Source: Porticoccaceae bacterium (lineage in GTDB: Bacteria > Pseudomonadota > Gammaproteobacteria > Pseudomonadales > Porticoccaceae). Taken from it: a DNA stretch of 31,061 nucleotides. The notes below the pieces were generated by a model, which was given only the letters and a program-made list of their open reading frames with translations, did not search any database and was not told the origin of the DNA. Below are positions 9,313 to 18,487 of the stretch, piece by piece. Numbering within the stretch: position 1 is the stretch's first letter; every line of letters begins with the position of its first letter. The position numbers and the translations under genes are program-made. The stretch spans positions 1 through 31,061 of the forward strand of contig DNBN01000157.1 of assembly GCA_003491845.1 (NCBI GenBank). The letters run 5' to 3'.

Positions 9313-9718
9313 CTTCAGAGCCTCTAATGGCTTTAATGAGAAGCACAAGAAAAATAATAGACAGTGGAGTACTCAGGATTATAGCTAACAACAGGTTAGG
9401 AAATTGCGCCATTATAATGTCATCTAGAAAAAAAGCACCAACACAGGCGGGAATAAACAATAGAGACAGATTGTTTATTAATAGGTCACTGGTTGGTCTT
9501 ACTAGAGTGGTCAATGTGTCAGAACTATTAAGGATCCCTAATAGTAACAGCATACCTATAAGAGGCCCCGGTAGTGATATGTCAAACCATGCGGCTAATG
9601 CTTGTCCGGCCCAGGTGAAAAAGACTAGTACTGCTAGTCCACCGACAGGTTTTAATCTCTGCGCAATAATTGGAAGAGCCCTACCCCTACGAGAATAATA
9701 AAAATAGTTAGTACCCAT
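9305..9718 (-). CDS. lrgA: LrgA/CidA family holin-like membrane protein
   Basis: Small membrane protein of the LrgA/CidA group, predicted to act with the following LrgB. Four hydrophobic segments and the family core LPGPLIGMLLL are present. The coordinates use the only in-frame ATG, which has no ribosome site and would overlap dsbB by 67 bases with residues that do not resemble the family. The family-like N-terminus begins at IAQRLKPVGGLAVLV, where codon 17 is ATT at 9670, with AGGG exactly eight bases upstream. An ATT start would give 121 aa and only a 19-base overlap with dsbB. I consider the ATT start at least as likely as the ATG. Confidence 0.85.
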   Translation of the reverse strand: MGTNYFYYSRRGRALPIIAQRLKPVGGLAVLVFFTWAGQALAAWFDISLPGPLIGMLLLLGILNSSDTLTTLVRPTSDLLINNLSLLFIPACVGAFFLDDIIMAQFPNLLLAIILSTPLSIIFLVLLIKAIRGSEDA

Positions 9719-10146
9719 CCAGGCATACTAATACCCAATAATTCCCATTGTACTTTAGCGCAGTTACCGTCACCACGAATGAGCATAGTAATGACTTCAG
9801 ACGCTGGAAAAACGTCAAAGAGGTAATCTACCGGTGGTCCACACATTGGTACACTGTCCTCAGGCAAATTCTGCAACCATAGTTGTTTTCCTGAGAAATA
9901 GGCACCGCCAATAGATGTAAGAATAGCGGCGATGGCATAACTATTTTGGCCCCTGCCAGATGGATTATGTAGTGCAGCGATCAAGAATATGGCACCAGCA
10001 GCAGCTACAAAAGCTCTTTGGGTAATGCAGAGGTAACAGGGCTCAAGACCTAAATATTCTTGAAAATAGAGAACAGCGATCAGTAAACTAATTGCACAGC
10101 TGGCTGCAGCTAAAAAATTAAGCGTACGCTTGTTTGGAAAAATCAA
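9652..10146 (-). CDS. dsbB: Disulfide bond formation protein B
   Basis: Inner-membrane enzyme that reoxidises DsbA and passes electrons to quinones. Both cysteine pairs are present: C37-x-x-C40 (PCYLC) and C102/C129, the second in the signature GDGNCAKVQWELLGISMPGW. The 164-aa protein has four membrane segments. The start is a TTG at 10146 with AAGGAG six bases upstream; the next ATG is residue 101, so the TTG is required. It lies 47 bases after gshA, linking thiol synthesis and periplasmic disulfide chemistry in one transcription unit. Confidence 0.96.
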   Translation of the reverse strand: MIFPNKRTLNFLAAASCAISLLIAVLYFQEYLGLEPCYLCITQRAFVAAAGAIFLIAALHNPSGRGQNSYAIAAILTSIGGAYFSGKQLWLQNLPEDSVPMCGPPVDYLFDVFPASEVITMLIRGDGNCAKVQWELLGISMPGWVLTIFIILVGVGLFQLLRRD

Positions 10147-10193
10147 TTAATACTCCTTATACGGGTATACCGGTTATACGCACAATACCTTAC

Positions 10194-11765
10194 TCACTGA
10201 CGATAGTAGAGGGATAAAAATTCATCGAAGCTAGCTGTATCGCCTGCTTCAATAGCGGCTTGTTTGGCGTGTGATCTATCAGCAAGATCTTGGTATTTTT
10301 CAAGAACTTCGGCGCTTAACTTTTCAGTCTGGAAATACTTTTTGTGCTCTCCAGCCTTTCGCATAGCCATTGCATAATAGGTCTCTTGACGTGAAGCCAT
10401 TTCATCCAAAACAATTGCCGCTGGTGTTAGTTGATCATTTTCAAGTCTTTCTTGCATGACAGAAAATGCCTTGGTATGCGTATTAGTTTGGTGAGCCTTA
10501 TCAAGCAGCGCTGCTACTGGCCTTATTTCACCGAATAAGGTGTGCCCCCAATCACGAAGACTTATTTCAGTGTTGCCTTTTAACAAGTGTAAATCAGGGT
10601 CTCGACCTGAGTATACGGCTCGGCGAATGTTTTGCGGAATTTGCTCATATTCTTTGCTATCAGTAAGAGGACTATCTTTAAACAGACAAAATAGTAAGAA
10701 GGTGTCTAGAAAACAGATTGTCTCTTCGTCAATGCCTGCGGGCAAGAGTGGGTTGAGGTCAATGCATCGGACTTCAATATATTCAACACCTCTAGCAATA
10801 AGAGCGTTGACAGGCTTCTCCCCTGAGGCAGCAGTTCTCTTTGGTCGAATAAAACTATAAAACTCATTTTCGATTTGTAAGAGGTTAGTACTTAGTTGTT
10901 TATAGTTACCGTTATCATCTTTTAAACCAATATTGTTATAGGACGGATGATTCTGCAAAAGTGCTTTACTGAGTGTGTCAGTATACTGTGATAAGTTGTT
11001 ATAACAGACCACCAGTTTCTCTTGTGCATCAGATTGATAGCCTAAATCCCCCATTCTTAAGGACGTAGCATAACGACTATGTAAGCTGTGCTGATCATCA
11101 CCAAATGGCTCTAAGGTATGCTCGCGTCCAGCAACAAAGCTGCGACAAACGGCTGGAGCGGCACCGAGCAAATAAAGGAGTAACCATGAGTAACGACGAA
11201 AATTTCTGATTAATCCAAAATAACCTTCAGACTTAAAATCTTGGAGGGTAAGTTCATTTTTACCTGATTTACGGTGTAAGTCTTCCCACAGCGATTCTGG
11301 AACAGAAAAGTTATAGTGTATACCAGCAATGGTTTGCATTAGTCGACCGTACCGATTGCCCAGACCACGCCGATAAATATTTTTCATTTTACCTATGTTA
11401 GAAGATCCATATTGACCAATCGGTATGCTCTCATCGGTGCCAAGTTGGCAAGGCATACTGCTAACCCAAAGCAGCTCTTGTTCAATGTGTTGATAGGTTA
11501 TTCTGTGTATTTCCTCTAAGGCGTCTAAGGTTGCGTTGATAGATTCTGAAGGCGCTGTAATAAACTCTAGCAATGCCTCTGAGAAATCTGTAGTAATGTT
11601 CGGATGGGTTAAAGCTGAACCCAAGGACTTTGGGTGAGGCTGCTGAGAAAGATGCCCATTCAATTGAACTCTTAGGCTTTCTTTTTCAATGCCTCGAGTA
11701 ATTTTGGTCAGCCGGTCAGCCTTATCAGGACTACTAAAAAAAGCAATGTTGGTATCTAAAGACAC
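10194..11765 (-). CDS. gshA: Glutamate-cysteine ligase (proteobacterial GshA)
   Basis: Catalyses ATP-dependent joining of glutamate and cysteine, the first and rate-limiting step of glutathione synthesis. Family stretches are the RGIEKESLRV motif (about 25-34), HPNITTDFSEALLEFITAP (53-72), GLIRNFRRYSWLLLYL and EVRCIDLNPLLPAG. The product is 523 aa against 518 in E. coli. It starts with GTG at 11765, with TAGGA about seven bases upstream. It follows a small unknown gene by 13 bases and precedes dsbB. Confidence 0.97.
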   Translation of the reverse strand: MSLDTNIAFFSSPDKADRLTKITRGIEKESLRVQLNGHLSQQPHPKSLGSALTHPNITTDFSEALLEFITAPSESINATLDALEEIHRITYQHIEQELLWVSSMPCQLGTDESIPIGQYGSSNIGKMKNIYRRGLGNRYGRLMQTIAGIHYNFSVPESLWEDLHRKSGKNELTLQDFKSEGYFGLIRNFRRYSWLLLYLLGAAPAVCRSFVAGREHTLEPFGDDQHSLHSRYATSLRMGDLGYQSDAQEKLVVCYNNLSQYTDTLSKALLQNHPSYNNIGLKDDNGNYKQLSTNLLQIENEFYSFIRPKRTAASGEKPVNALIARGVEYIEVRCIDLNPLLPAGIDEETICFLDTFLLFCLFKDSPLTDSKEYEQIPQNIRRAVYSGRDPDLHLLKGNTEISLRDWGHTLFGEIRPVAALLDKAHQTNTHTKAFSVMQERLENDQLTPAAIVLDEMASRQETYYAMAMRKAGEHKKYFQTEKLSAEVLEKYQDLADRSHAKQAAIEAGDTASFDEFLSLYYRQ

Positions 11766-11778
11766 AGTAATATCCTAA

Positions 11779-12048
11779 CTATGCAGCGCTTGATTTGCTG
11801 TCAGAGTCTGAGCTCTGTTGAGTATTTAAGGCTTCTAATAAAATAACTGGACGGCCCTTTGCATCTGCATTACACAGCTGGATTTCAGCCCTTAGATCTA
11901 TATCTTTTGCGTTAAGCTCGACTAATTGATTAACTGCTATATCTCTGTGCTTGGTGTACAACACATCCGTTGCTTTCGTGTCATGAGTCCACTGCAAATT
12001 TTTGTCTAAAACAGCTTGATCGTGCCTTTGTAAAATATAAATTTTCAT
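11779..12048 (-). CDS. Small conserved-looking protein upstream of gshA, function unknown
   Basis: An 89-aa soluble protein (begins MKIYILQRHDQAVLDKN) that I do not recognise. It has no signal peptide or membrane segment, a mixed alpha/beta pattern up to residue 72 (ending RPVILLEAL) and a low-complexity Ser/Asp/Ala tail (QQSSDSDSKSSAA). The ATG at 12048 has only a GGGT-like site. It is the first gene of the minus-strand set with gshA, dsbB and lrgAB and is divergent from yajL. The close spacing to gshA (13 bases) suggests co-expression. Coding status is supported by context and composition, not by homology. Confidence 0.7.
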   Translation of the reverse strand: MKIYILQRHDQAVLDKNLQWTHDTKATDVLYTKHRDIAVNQLVELNAKDIDLRAEIQLCNADAKGRPVILLEALNTQQSSDSDSKSSAA

Positions 12049-12123
12049 GAGCTACCCGTGACAGATCCAATGATTTCGGGCACAGTGTACCCTATACAGT
12101 TGTTGGATAAAAAGAGAAATAAT

Positions 12124-12708
12124 ATGTCAAAACATGTCTTAGTCCCGATTGCCGATGGGTCAGAAGAGCTGGAAGCTGTAACTATTATTGATGTACTGCG
12201 AAGATCAGGAGTAGAGGTAACGGTTGCTGCGGTAGGGGCCTTGAAAGATAACAAAATTATTGCAGCTCAGGGAACTAAGCTAATAGCTGATTGTGCTATT
12301 GGTGATTGCATAAGTACAACCTGGGACTTAATTGCTCTGCCCGGAGGAGTATCAGGCTCAGAAAACTTGTTTGCTAATACTGTCCTTGATCAATTATTGC
12401 GTGCTCAAGTTGCTCGTGGTGGTTTATATGCCGCTATTTGTGCGGCTCCTGCTGTAATTTTAGGTCAAAAGGGTTTGCTGGCTGATAAAACCGCAACATG
12501 TCATCCGAAGTTTTACCAGTCTTTGCAGGCTAAAGAGATTGATACTGAATCAAAAGTTGTAGTTGATGGTAATTGTGTGACTAGTCAAGGTCCAGGTACA
12601 GCTATTGATTTCGCTTTGGAGTTAGTAGAGCGTCTCTGTGGAGTGGTGAAGCGTGAAGAAGTTGCATCACCACTAGTATTGACTACATCACCCACAGCCT
12701 ACTACTAG
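12124..12708 (+). CDS. yajL: DJ-1/PfpI family protein (YajL-like)
   Basis: Member of the DJ-1 superfamily; E. coli YajL is a covalent chaperone and has been proposed to repair glycated or oxidised thiols, though the deglycase activity is disputed. The conserved acid is in DGSEELEAV (Glu14/15) and the nucleophilic cysteine is Cys106 in AAICAAPAVIL. The 194-aa length fits YajL (196). The start at 12124 gives the family N-terminus MSKHVLVPIADGSEELE; an upstream in-frame ATG at 12058 would add 22 unlike residues. The ribosome site is weak (GAGA). Its stop codon lies in the loop of a hairpin. Confidence 0.92.
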   Translation: MSKHVLVPIADGSEELEAVTIIDVLRRSGVEVTVAAVGALKDNKIIAAQGTKLIADCAIGDCISTTWDLIALPGGVSGSENLFANTVLDQLLRAQVARGGLYAAICAAPAVILGQKGLLADKTATCHPKFYQSLQAKEIDTESKVVVDGNCVTSQGPGTAIDFALELVERLCGVVKREEVASPLVLTTSPTAYY

Positions 12709-12721
12709 ACAACCTGTGGGT
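12690..12721. other. Hairpin spanning the yajL stop codon
   Basis: An 8-bp perfect inverted repeat, ACCCACAG (12690-12697) / CTGTGGGT (12714-12721), with a 16-base loop containing the last yajL codons and TAG. There is no T tract, so it is not a standard terminator. It lies between the convergent yajL and the RND pump gene and may act as an RNA 3'-end stabiliser. Confidence 0.4.
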
Positions 12722-12739
12722 ACAACTTTCTGTTAATTC

Positions 12740-15700
12740 TTAAACACTAATTAACTGTTGTTTTAAGCGAGCTCCTGCCATGTAGAGGCAAGGTACAAAT
12801 AGAAGTGTTACGGTGGTTGCAAATAAAACACCGAAGGCCAGAGACGCCACCATCGGAATTAAAAATTGTGCTTGTACGCTGGTTTCTACCAAAATTGGGG
12901 CTAAGCCTATGAAGGTTGTTATTGATGTAAGTATTATTGGCCTAAAACGCTCTACACTCGCTCTCACCAATGATTCATAAAGCGCTTCACCTTCTTCACG
13001 GAGCTGAATGATACGATCAATTAACACCAAGTTATCATTGACCACCACACCGGACACTGCAAGAACGCCAACAATCGATAGCAAGCTAAAGTCTAAGCCC
13101 ATCATCAAATGGCCAAAGATTGCCCCCATCACTCCAAAGGGTATCGCTGATAAAACGCCAAGGGGCTTTAAATAGGACTTAAATTCAATTGCCATGAGTG
13201 AGTAGATAAGCAAAATAGCCAGCCCAAACAACTGTAGAGCTGAGGTATTGAATTCTTCTTGATCTTCAAGCTGACCGTCTTTCTTGACTGATACTTCGGG
13301 AAATAACTCAGACATTTCTTTTGCTACGTCCCCATAAATGACCGAGGCAATTTCAGTAACGGTGAGTTGACCTGTGGAAGGTAAGGCCGTGATACGAATG
13401 CTGCGTTCTCGATCAGTTCTCTGAATTCGCGAATACCCTGGTACATAAGTTGCCTCTGCAACAGAGTAAAAGGGTACTTCTGAGCCATTTGCAGTTCTAA
13501 TTCGCATATTATCTAGTGTGTCCACCTGAGAGCGGGCATCTTTTGGGTAACGAACCATAACTCTAACATCGTCGCGGTCTCTGGGAATACGTTGCGCTTC
13601 TGCCCCATAAAAACCCTGCCTAACTTTGCTTGCTACTTGAGACAGGCTAATGCCTAAGCCATCGGCATTGGGCAATAGCTTTACGTCTATATCCTGCCGA
13701 CCAGAATGTAAATTATCACGGATATTTTTAGTGCCCGGTAGTCTGGCAAGCTCTTCTTTTATAAATGCCGACGCTAGTGCAAGCTGTTCCACATTTGCCG
13801 AGGTCAAGGCAATGGAGAACATCGATGCTGGAGGCCCCAGCGTTGAGTCAACTGAAACTTTTTTTGCAGCCGGAACAGGACCCATAATAGCTTGCCAGCG
13901 TTCGCCAACAATTTTTGGATCTATTTTTCCAGTAGCGTCAGGCGAGAGTTCAATGAGCAGACGAATAGTGTCTCCCCACATGAATGAAAGCTGATTAGCA
14001 ATTAGTTTATCTGCCACTACATACTGCTGAATTTCACTGTCACTGTTTAGTATGCTAGCAGCATTTTCAGCTCGCTTCATTATATCCAGCTTTGCTTCTT
14101 TTGAGTGGCCATCAGGCATTTCCAAGCGCATGGAAATAAAGTCTGAAGCCACATTTGGCATCTGTACTTGCCTTACATAGCCTGCACCTACAAGCGTCAG
14201 CGACAATGTTAGTGCCAAGAAGAAAAGTACTAATGTAAGGTTGTGCCATTCCAGTGCTCTTTGGAGAATAGGTTTAAATCTGTTTTTAGCTACCCAGGTT
14301 AGTCCATTAGCACACCAAAGCCTTACTTTTAGAAGTTGTGCGCCTAACATTGATCTTGGTTTTTTTGTGGCTTTCATTTGCGCTAGGTGAGAGGGTAGAA
14401 TCCATAGGGATTCTATGAGTGAAAAGCTCAGTGCAACCAGTGTTATGGCAGGTATTGACCAGAGAAATTTAGACCATAGACCGGGTAAAAAGAATATTGG
14501 AGAGAAGAATATCATGGTGCTCAAGACGGCTAAAAATACTGGTTTTGAGACAGCTTGGGCACCTTCCCTTGCGGCAATTAAAGGATCTAGCCCTTCTTCT
14601 TGATGACGAAAAACACTTTCTCCAACAATAATAGCGTCATCAACAATGATGCCAAGAATGAGTAGAAATGCAAACATAGACAGCATATTTAACGTTAGCC
14701 CAATACTAGGAAGAATCCATAGCGCCCCCATGTAAGCAACACCGATACCTAGAGCAACCCAAAAGGCTAATTGTGGACTCAAGAATAGCATTAGAATGAT
14801 AAAGACTAAGACCAAGCCGCCCAGAGCATTTTTTGACAGGAGTGAAAGTCGCCCCTCAAAAAGGATTGAATAGTCTCTCCATGTATCCATTTGGAGTTCA
14901 TCAGGTAGAAAACTAGCGCCGTTAGCTACATAATCTTTGACCGCTTTTGTGGTTTTCATGACATCTGGACTTTCGCCAACGCTGATAGCAAGAAAAATAG
15001 CTTTTTTACCATTGAAGCGTGTCAGAGCATTGCGTTCTTCAAAGGTATCTTTTACCTCAGCTACGTCGCCAATAGTAACCTGTGTACCATCATTGCGGCT
15101 GGATACCGAAATTTTTTCAAAGTCGCTTTCGTAATATGCTTGACCTCTGGTTTGGACCTGGATGTCACCGCTCTCTGCGCGAATGGTTCCGGCGGGCAAG
15201 TTAAGTGACGTGCGACGAACAGCGCTTACTACATCATCAAAAGAAATGCTGTAGCGGCGCATAGCGAGCTCAGACAATTCTATATCTACCTGGGGTTGTC
15301 GAGCCCCCCATACTTCAACGAAGTCTACGCCGCGAGTGGACGCAAGGTCATCACGAATTCGCTCGCCATACTCTTTGAGGACTCTTTCATCGGCATCACC
15401 AAACAAAGCAACTCTGATAACTTCCTGGCGCTCTACTACCTCTGTAACTATCGGCCGCTCGGCATCTGAAGGGAAGGTTATAACTGCATCAACACGGCTT
15501 TTGATGTCATTTAGCATCTTAGTCATGTCGTAGTTGGTATCAATCTCTGCGGTAACTGAACCGCGGCCTTTACGCGCTTCAGCGGAGAGGCCTTTAATTC
15601 CCTCTAGGTTGTAAATCGCCTCTTCGATGCGCACCACAATCTGCTCTTCAACTTCTTTCGGTCCTGCTCCTGGGTAGGACATATTAACGGTAATATAATT

Positions 15701-15829
15701 GATTGACGTAGCGGGAAAGACCTCTTTACCTATACCAAAAGCACCGAAGGCACCGCCAATAATAATCAAAAACATTAGTAAGTTGGCAGCTACTGGATTA
15801 TTCACAAACCAGCGAATAGACGCGTTCAT
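12740..15829 (-). CDS. RND efflux pump permease (AcrB/HAE1-like)
   Basis: Inner-membrane proton-driven pump that exports drugs or other amphipathic compounds through an adaptor and an outer-membrane channel. The 1029-aa length, the first membrane helix at 11-33, two large periplasmic regions and the second helix block match the family. The proton-relay pair is conserved in TM4 (GIIVDDAIIVGE, Asp397-Asp398). In TM10, where AcrB has AKNA with Lys940, this protein reads VNDN, as in several divergent HAE1-like pumps. ATGA overlap joins it to the adaptor gene. No TolC-type channel gene is present, so a channel encoded elsewhere is probably used. The substrate is unknown. Confidence 0.94.
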   Translation of the reverse strand: MNASIRWFVNNPVAANLLMFLIIIGGAFGAFGIGKEVFPATSINYITVNMSYPGAGPKEVEEQIVVRIEEAIYNLEGIKGLSAEARKGRGSVTAEIDTNYDMTKMLNDIKSRVDAVITFPSDAERPIVTEVVERQEVIRVALFGDADERVLKEYGERIRDDLASTRGVDFVEVWGARQPQVDIELSELAMRRYSISFDDVVSAVRRTSLNLPAGTIRAESGDIQVQTRGQAYYESDFEKISVSSRNDGTQVTIGDVAEVKDTFEERNALTRFNGKKAIFLAISVGESPDVMKTTKAVKDYVANGASFLPDELQMDTWRDYSILFEGRLSLLSKNALGGLVLVFIILMLFLSPQLAFWVALGIGVAYMGALWILPSIGLTLNMLSMFAFLLILGIIVDDAIIVGESVFRHQEEGLDPLIAAREGAQAVSKPVFLAVLSTMIFFSPIFFLPGLWSKFLWSIPAITLVALSFSLIESLWILPSHLAQMKATKKPRSMLGAQLLKVRLWCANGLTWVAKNRFKPILQRALEWHNLTLVLFFLALTLSLTLVGAGYVRQVQMPNVASDFISMRLEMPDGHSKEAKLDIMKRAENAASILNSDSEIQQYVVADKLIANQLSFMWGDTIRLLIELSPDATGKIDPKIVGERWQAIMGPVPAAKKVSVDSTLGPPASMFSIALTSANVEQLALASAFIKEELARLPGTKNIRDNLHSGRQDIDVKLLPNADGLGISLSQVASKVRQGFYGAEAQRIPRDRDDVRVMVRYPKDARSQVDTLDNMRIRTANGSEVPFYSVAEATYVPGYSRIQRTDRERSIRITALPSTGQLTVTEIASVIYGDVAKEMSELFPEVSVKKDGQLEDQEEFNTSALQLFGLAILLIYSLMAIEFKSYLKPLGVLSAIPFGVMGAIFGHLMMGLDFSLLSIVGVLAVSGVVVNDNLVLIDRIIQLREEGEALYESLVRASVERFRPIILTSITTFIGLAPILVETSVQAQFLIPMVASLAFGVLFATTVTLLFVPCLYMAGARLKQQLISV

Positions 15830-17031
15830 TGTCGGTAACCCTCAACACTGTTTTGGTTTAATTTGATCTTTGCTATCCTTGGAGTGACTTTCATTCCAGT
15901 AATCGCAAACGGAATTCGGGAAGACACTAGGCGATCACCCGTGGCAAGACCAATAGTAGTAACCTGATTAACATCTGACTGAATAACTCTAATGGTATGG
16001 TAGTAGGCTTCGTCATTATCGTTTAGCAACAATACTTGATTGCCCTTGTATACAGCATCTTTTGGTACAATAACCGCCTGTTGAATCTCTTTTCCAGTAA
16101 TTTCTGCCTCTACAAACAAGCCGATATTCAAGGGAGGGCGGTTGTTTTTCTGATCAGATTTGAACGGATTCTGTACCTGCGCTACTGCATAGGTCATTCT
16201 ACTTTTTACATCAATGGACGCATCCGTGCGAACGATTCTACCTTGCCATTCATAGGTATTCTCGCCGAGGGTACTACGAAGGGTAACCCTTGGATAATTA
16301 ATAGTCTGGTTGTCTTGATAATTCACCGGTAAGTCAATCAATGCTGCCTGACGGTCGGTCAGAGGCAAACGAATTTCAACGGTGTTGGTACTGTAAACCT
16401 TGGCTATGGGTACTCCAGGGTTAATATACTGACCAAGATCAACAAAAATCTCTCGAATACGCCCACGAAAAGGCACACTGATTCCGGTACGATCAAGATC
16501 CAGTTGAGCTTTGTTGAGATCTGCTTTTGCGCTTTCAAGGGCAGCCTGAGCTGATTTTAATTGTGGTTGCCGTAAAAAAAGCGCATTAGCGGTTTTGTCA
16601 CCCAGTTCACGCCATTCTCGTTTTGCTTGCCGAGATCTTCCCTGCTCCAGAGCAACGATTTCCTGTGCCTTAGCTACCTGAGCTTTAGCGCGGATTACCG
16701 CAAACTTATAATCTTGGGGCTCAATTTGCAGTAATCGCTCACCGGCTTTAAAAAAGCCACCATTAGCATATTGATCTGCCACCGACATAATTCGGCCCGC
16801 AACCTGTGATACCAGGTTAATTTCACGCTTGGGGGCAACGGTTCCCTGACTGTGGATTTTGGCTACCACTGAGATTGGTGAAACAGTCACCACGTCAACT
16901 GCTACAGGCGGCTTGGTCTCTCGGGGGGTTCGATTGGGTGTTGACTTAAGCATCGCAAGAGCAACGATCGCTAACAGGCCGACTATTAAGATAGCAAATG
17001 TAAGCATACCTTTACGACTAACAATGGGCAT
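15826..17031 (-). CDS. RND periplasmic adaptor (membrane fusion protein)
   Basis: Adaptor that links the RND permease to an outer-membrane channel. A single N-terminal membrane anchor (about 8-28) is followed by the beta-barrel/lipoyl part (GTVAPKREINLVSQVAGRI), a coiled-coil hairpin at about 110-175 rich in Ala/Lys/Gln, the second lipoyl half (RTGISVPFRGRI) and the membrane-proximal domains. The product is 401 aa. An AAGG site lies eight bases before the ATG. It overlaps the permease gene by four bases (ATGA), typical of coupled pump genes. Confidence 0.93.
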   Translation of the reverse strand: MPIVSRKGMLTFAILIVGLLAIVALAMLKSTPNRTPRETKPPVAVDVVTVSPISVVAKIHSQGTVAPKREINLVSQVAGRIMSVADQYANGGFFKAGERLLQIEPQDYKFAVIRAKAQVAKAQEIVALEQGRSRQAKREWRELGDKTANALFLRQPQLKSAQAALESAKADLNKAQLDLDRTGISVPFRGRIREIFVDLGQYINPGVPIAKVYSTNTVEIRLPLTDRQAALIDLPVNYQDNQTINYPRVTLRSTLGENTYEWQGRIVRTDASIDVKSRMTYAVAQVQNPFKSDQKNNRPPLNIGLFVEAEITGKEIQQAVIVPKDAVYKGNQVLLLNDNDEAYYHTIRVIQSDVNQVTTIGLATGDRLVSSRIPFAITGMKVTPRIAKIKLNQNSVEGYRQ

Positions 17032-17060
17032 TAAAAAAACCTTTTAAGTAGTGTGTCTAA

Positions 17061-17090
17061 TCTATAAACATATAATGTAGTTCAATGCAA
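17061..17090 (-). promoter_or_regulatory. Possible promoter of the RND operon with a dyad at the -35
   Basis: On the minus strand TTGCAT (17090-17085), an 18-base spacer and TATAGA (17066-17061). The -35 overlaps a short dyad, ATGCA-AAAA-TGCAT at 17085-17098, which could bind a repressor. No regulator gene is adjacent, so both claims are tentative. Confidence 0.35.
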
Positions 17091-17187
17091 AAATGCATAG
17101 TTACAAACGCCCACGTGTGGATTAGGTTGACATTAAAGACCAGCACAATTAACTACGAATACGCTTTGTTCAATCGATTAGATTGTT

Positions 17188-18471
17188 TTAGCTTGGCGAC
17201 GGGCTTTGATTGTCACCTAAATCCGAATCCTGATTAAATATTTCATGGTCCAGCATACCTTCACTGTCTGCAACAACTGCGGTCACCATGCCGTCTCCAG
17301 AAACGTTAACTACTGTCCTAAGCATGTCTAGCAGGCGGTCAACACCGATAATAAGGGCAATACCTTCAACGGGTAAACCAACTTGCTGCAGCACCATGGC
17401 AAGGGTGATTAGACCGACGCCTGGTACGCCCGCAGTTCCGATAGATGCAAGTGTTGCTGTAGCAACAACCGCCAAGTATTCACCCATACTTAGATCAAGG
17501 CCATAGGCCTGTGCAATAAATACTGTGGCTATACCTTGCATAATGGCTGTACCGTCCATGTTTACCGTAGCACCTAAGGGAACGGTAAAAGACGCAATTG
17601 AATTGTTAGCACCAAGGCGAGTTTTGGCAACATTCAAGGTAACTGGCATGGTTGCATTACTTGATGCTGTGCTAAATGCGAACAACATTGCTGGACGCAT
17701 GTTTTTGAAAAGAGTCAACGGGTTTAGGCGAGTCAATACAGCAAATATGGTACTGTAGGTCATGCTTGCATGGAGGCATAGTACAAATACCATAGTGCCG
17801 AAGTATAAAGCTAAATTAATGATGGCGCTAAAACCTTGGCCGGTAAAGAGTTTTGCCAACAGACAGAACACACCAAAGGGAGCAAAGTGCATTAATATGG
17901 TTACCATAACCATTACCACATCACTGATGCTTTGAAATCCTCGCAATACTAACTGCCCAGACTCACCCGCTTGTAAGATGGCGACACCAACAAGAATAGC
18001 AAACACAATAACCTGTAACATCTTGCCTTCTGCCATCGCCAACACAGGATTAGTAGGGAATATATCGATGATGACTTGTTTAAGAGAGGGTGATTCTTGA
18101 GCAGAATAACTTGCTGCTTCAGCAGTATTAATACCGACACCCGGGTCAACAATGTTAGCTATAACCAGAGCAAGACTTACTGCTATAGCGGTAGTAGTAA
18201 GGTACAGTGCGACGGTTTTAATCGCTACCTGTCCCATTTTTACATCTTCACCCATAGAAGCAGAGCCGCAAACTAGGGAAACAAATACCAAAGGCACCAC
18301 CAACATCTTCAGTGTGATAACAAATATTTGTCCAATTAAATCAAAAACATTTTCAACTAGCCAGGCAATCATAGGCACAGGCTCGGCACTAGCATCATTA
18401 ATCATATTGAGTAACAGGCCGACGGCAATACCCAATAGCATTCCGATAAGAATTTTTGATGAAAGTTGCAT
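17188..18471 (-). CDS. Dicarboxylate/amino acid:cation symporter (DAACS/SDF family)
   Basis: Secondary transporter taking up acidic amino acids or C4-dicarboxylates with Na+ or H+. The 427-aa sequence has the re-entrant loop motif as SSNATMP, the NMDGT cation-site motif, the AGVPG loop, and the substrate-site helix DMLRTVVNVSGD in which the Asp, Arg, Thr and Asn seen in aspartate/glutamate transporters are all present. This favours an acidic substrate, though the exact one is unknown. An AAGGAC site lies nine bases before the ATG. It shares its strand with the MFS gene upstream, 16 bases away, and is probably in the same operon. Confidence 0.93.
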   Translation of the reverse strand: MQLSSKILIGMLLGIAVGLLLNMINDASAEPVPMIAWLVENVFDLIGQIFVITLKMLVVPLVFVSLVCGSASMGEDVKMGQVAIKTVALYLTTTAIAVSLALVIANIVDPGVGINTAEAASYSAQESPSLKQVIIDIFPTNPVLAMAEGKMLQVIVFAILVGVAILQAGESGQLVLRGFQSISDVVMVMVTILMHFAPFGVFCLLAKLFTGQGFSAIINLALYFGTMVFVLCLHASMTYSTIFAVLTRLNPLTLFKNMRPAMLFAFSTASSNATMPVTLNVAKTRLGANNSIASFTVPLGATVNMDGTAIMQGIATVFIAQAYGLDLSMGEYLAVVATATLASIGTAGVPGVGLITLAMVLQQVGLPVEGIALIIGVDRLLDMLRTVVNVSGDGMVTAVVADSEGMLDHEIFNQDSDLGDNQSPSPS

Positions 18472-18487
18472 ATAAATAATGTCCTTG

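Noticed and set aside
10157..10182. Dyad-like GGTATACC region between gshA and dsbB
   Set aside because: Short, imperfect beyond eight bases, and no regulator or terminator context.
17172..17190. Weak hairpin after the symporter gene
   Set aside because: Only a 5-bp AT-rich stem and no T tract in the right direction.
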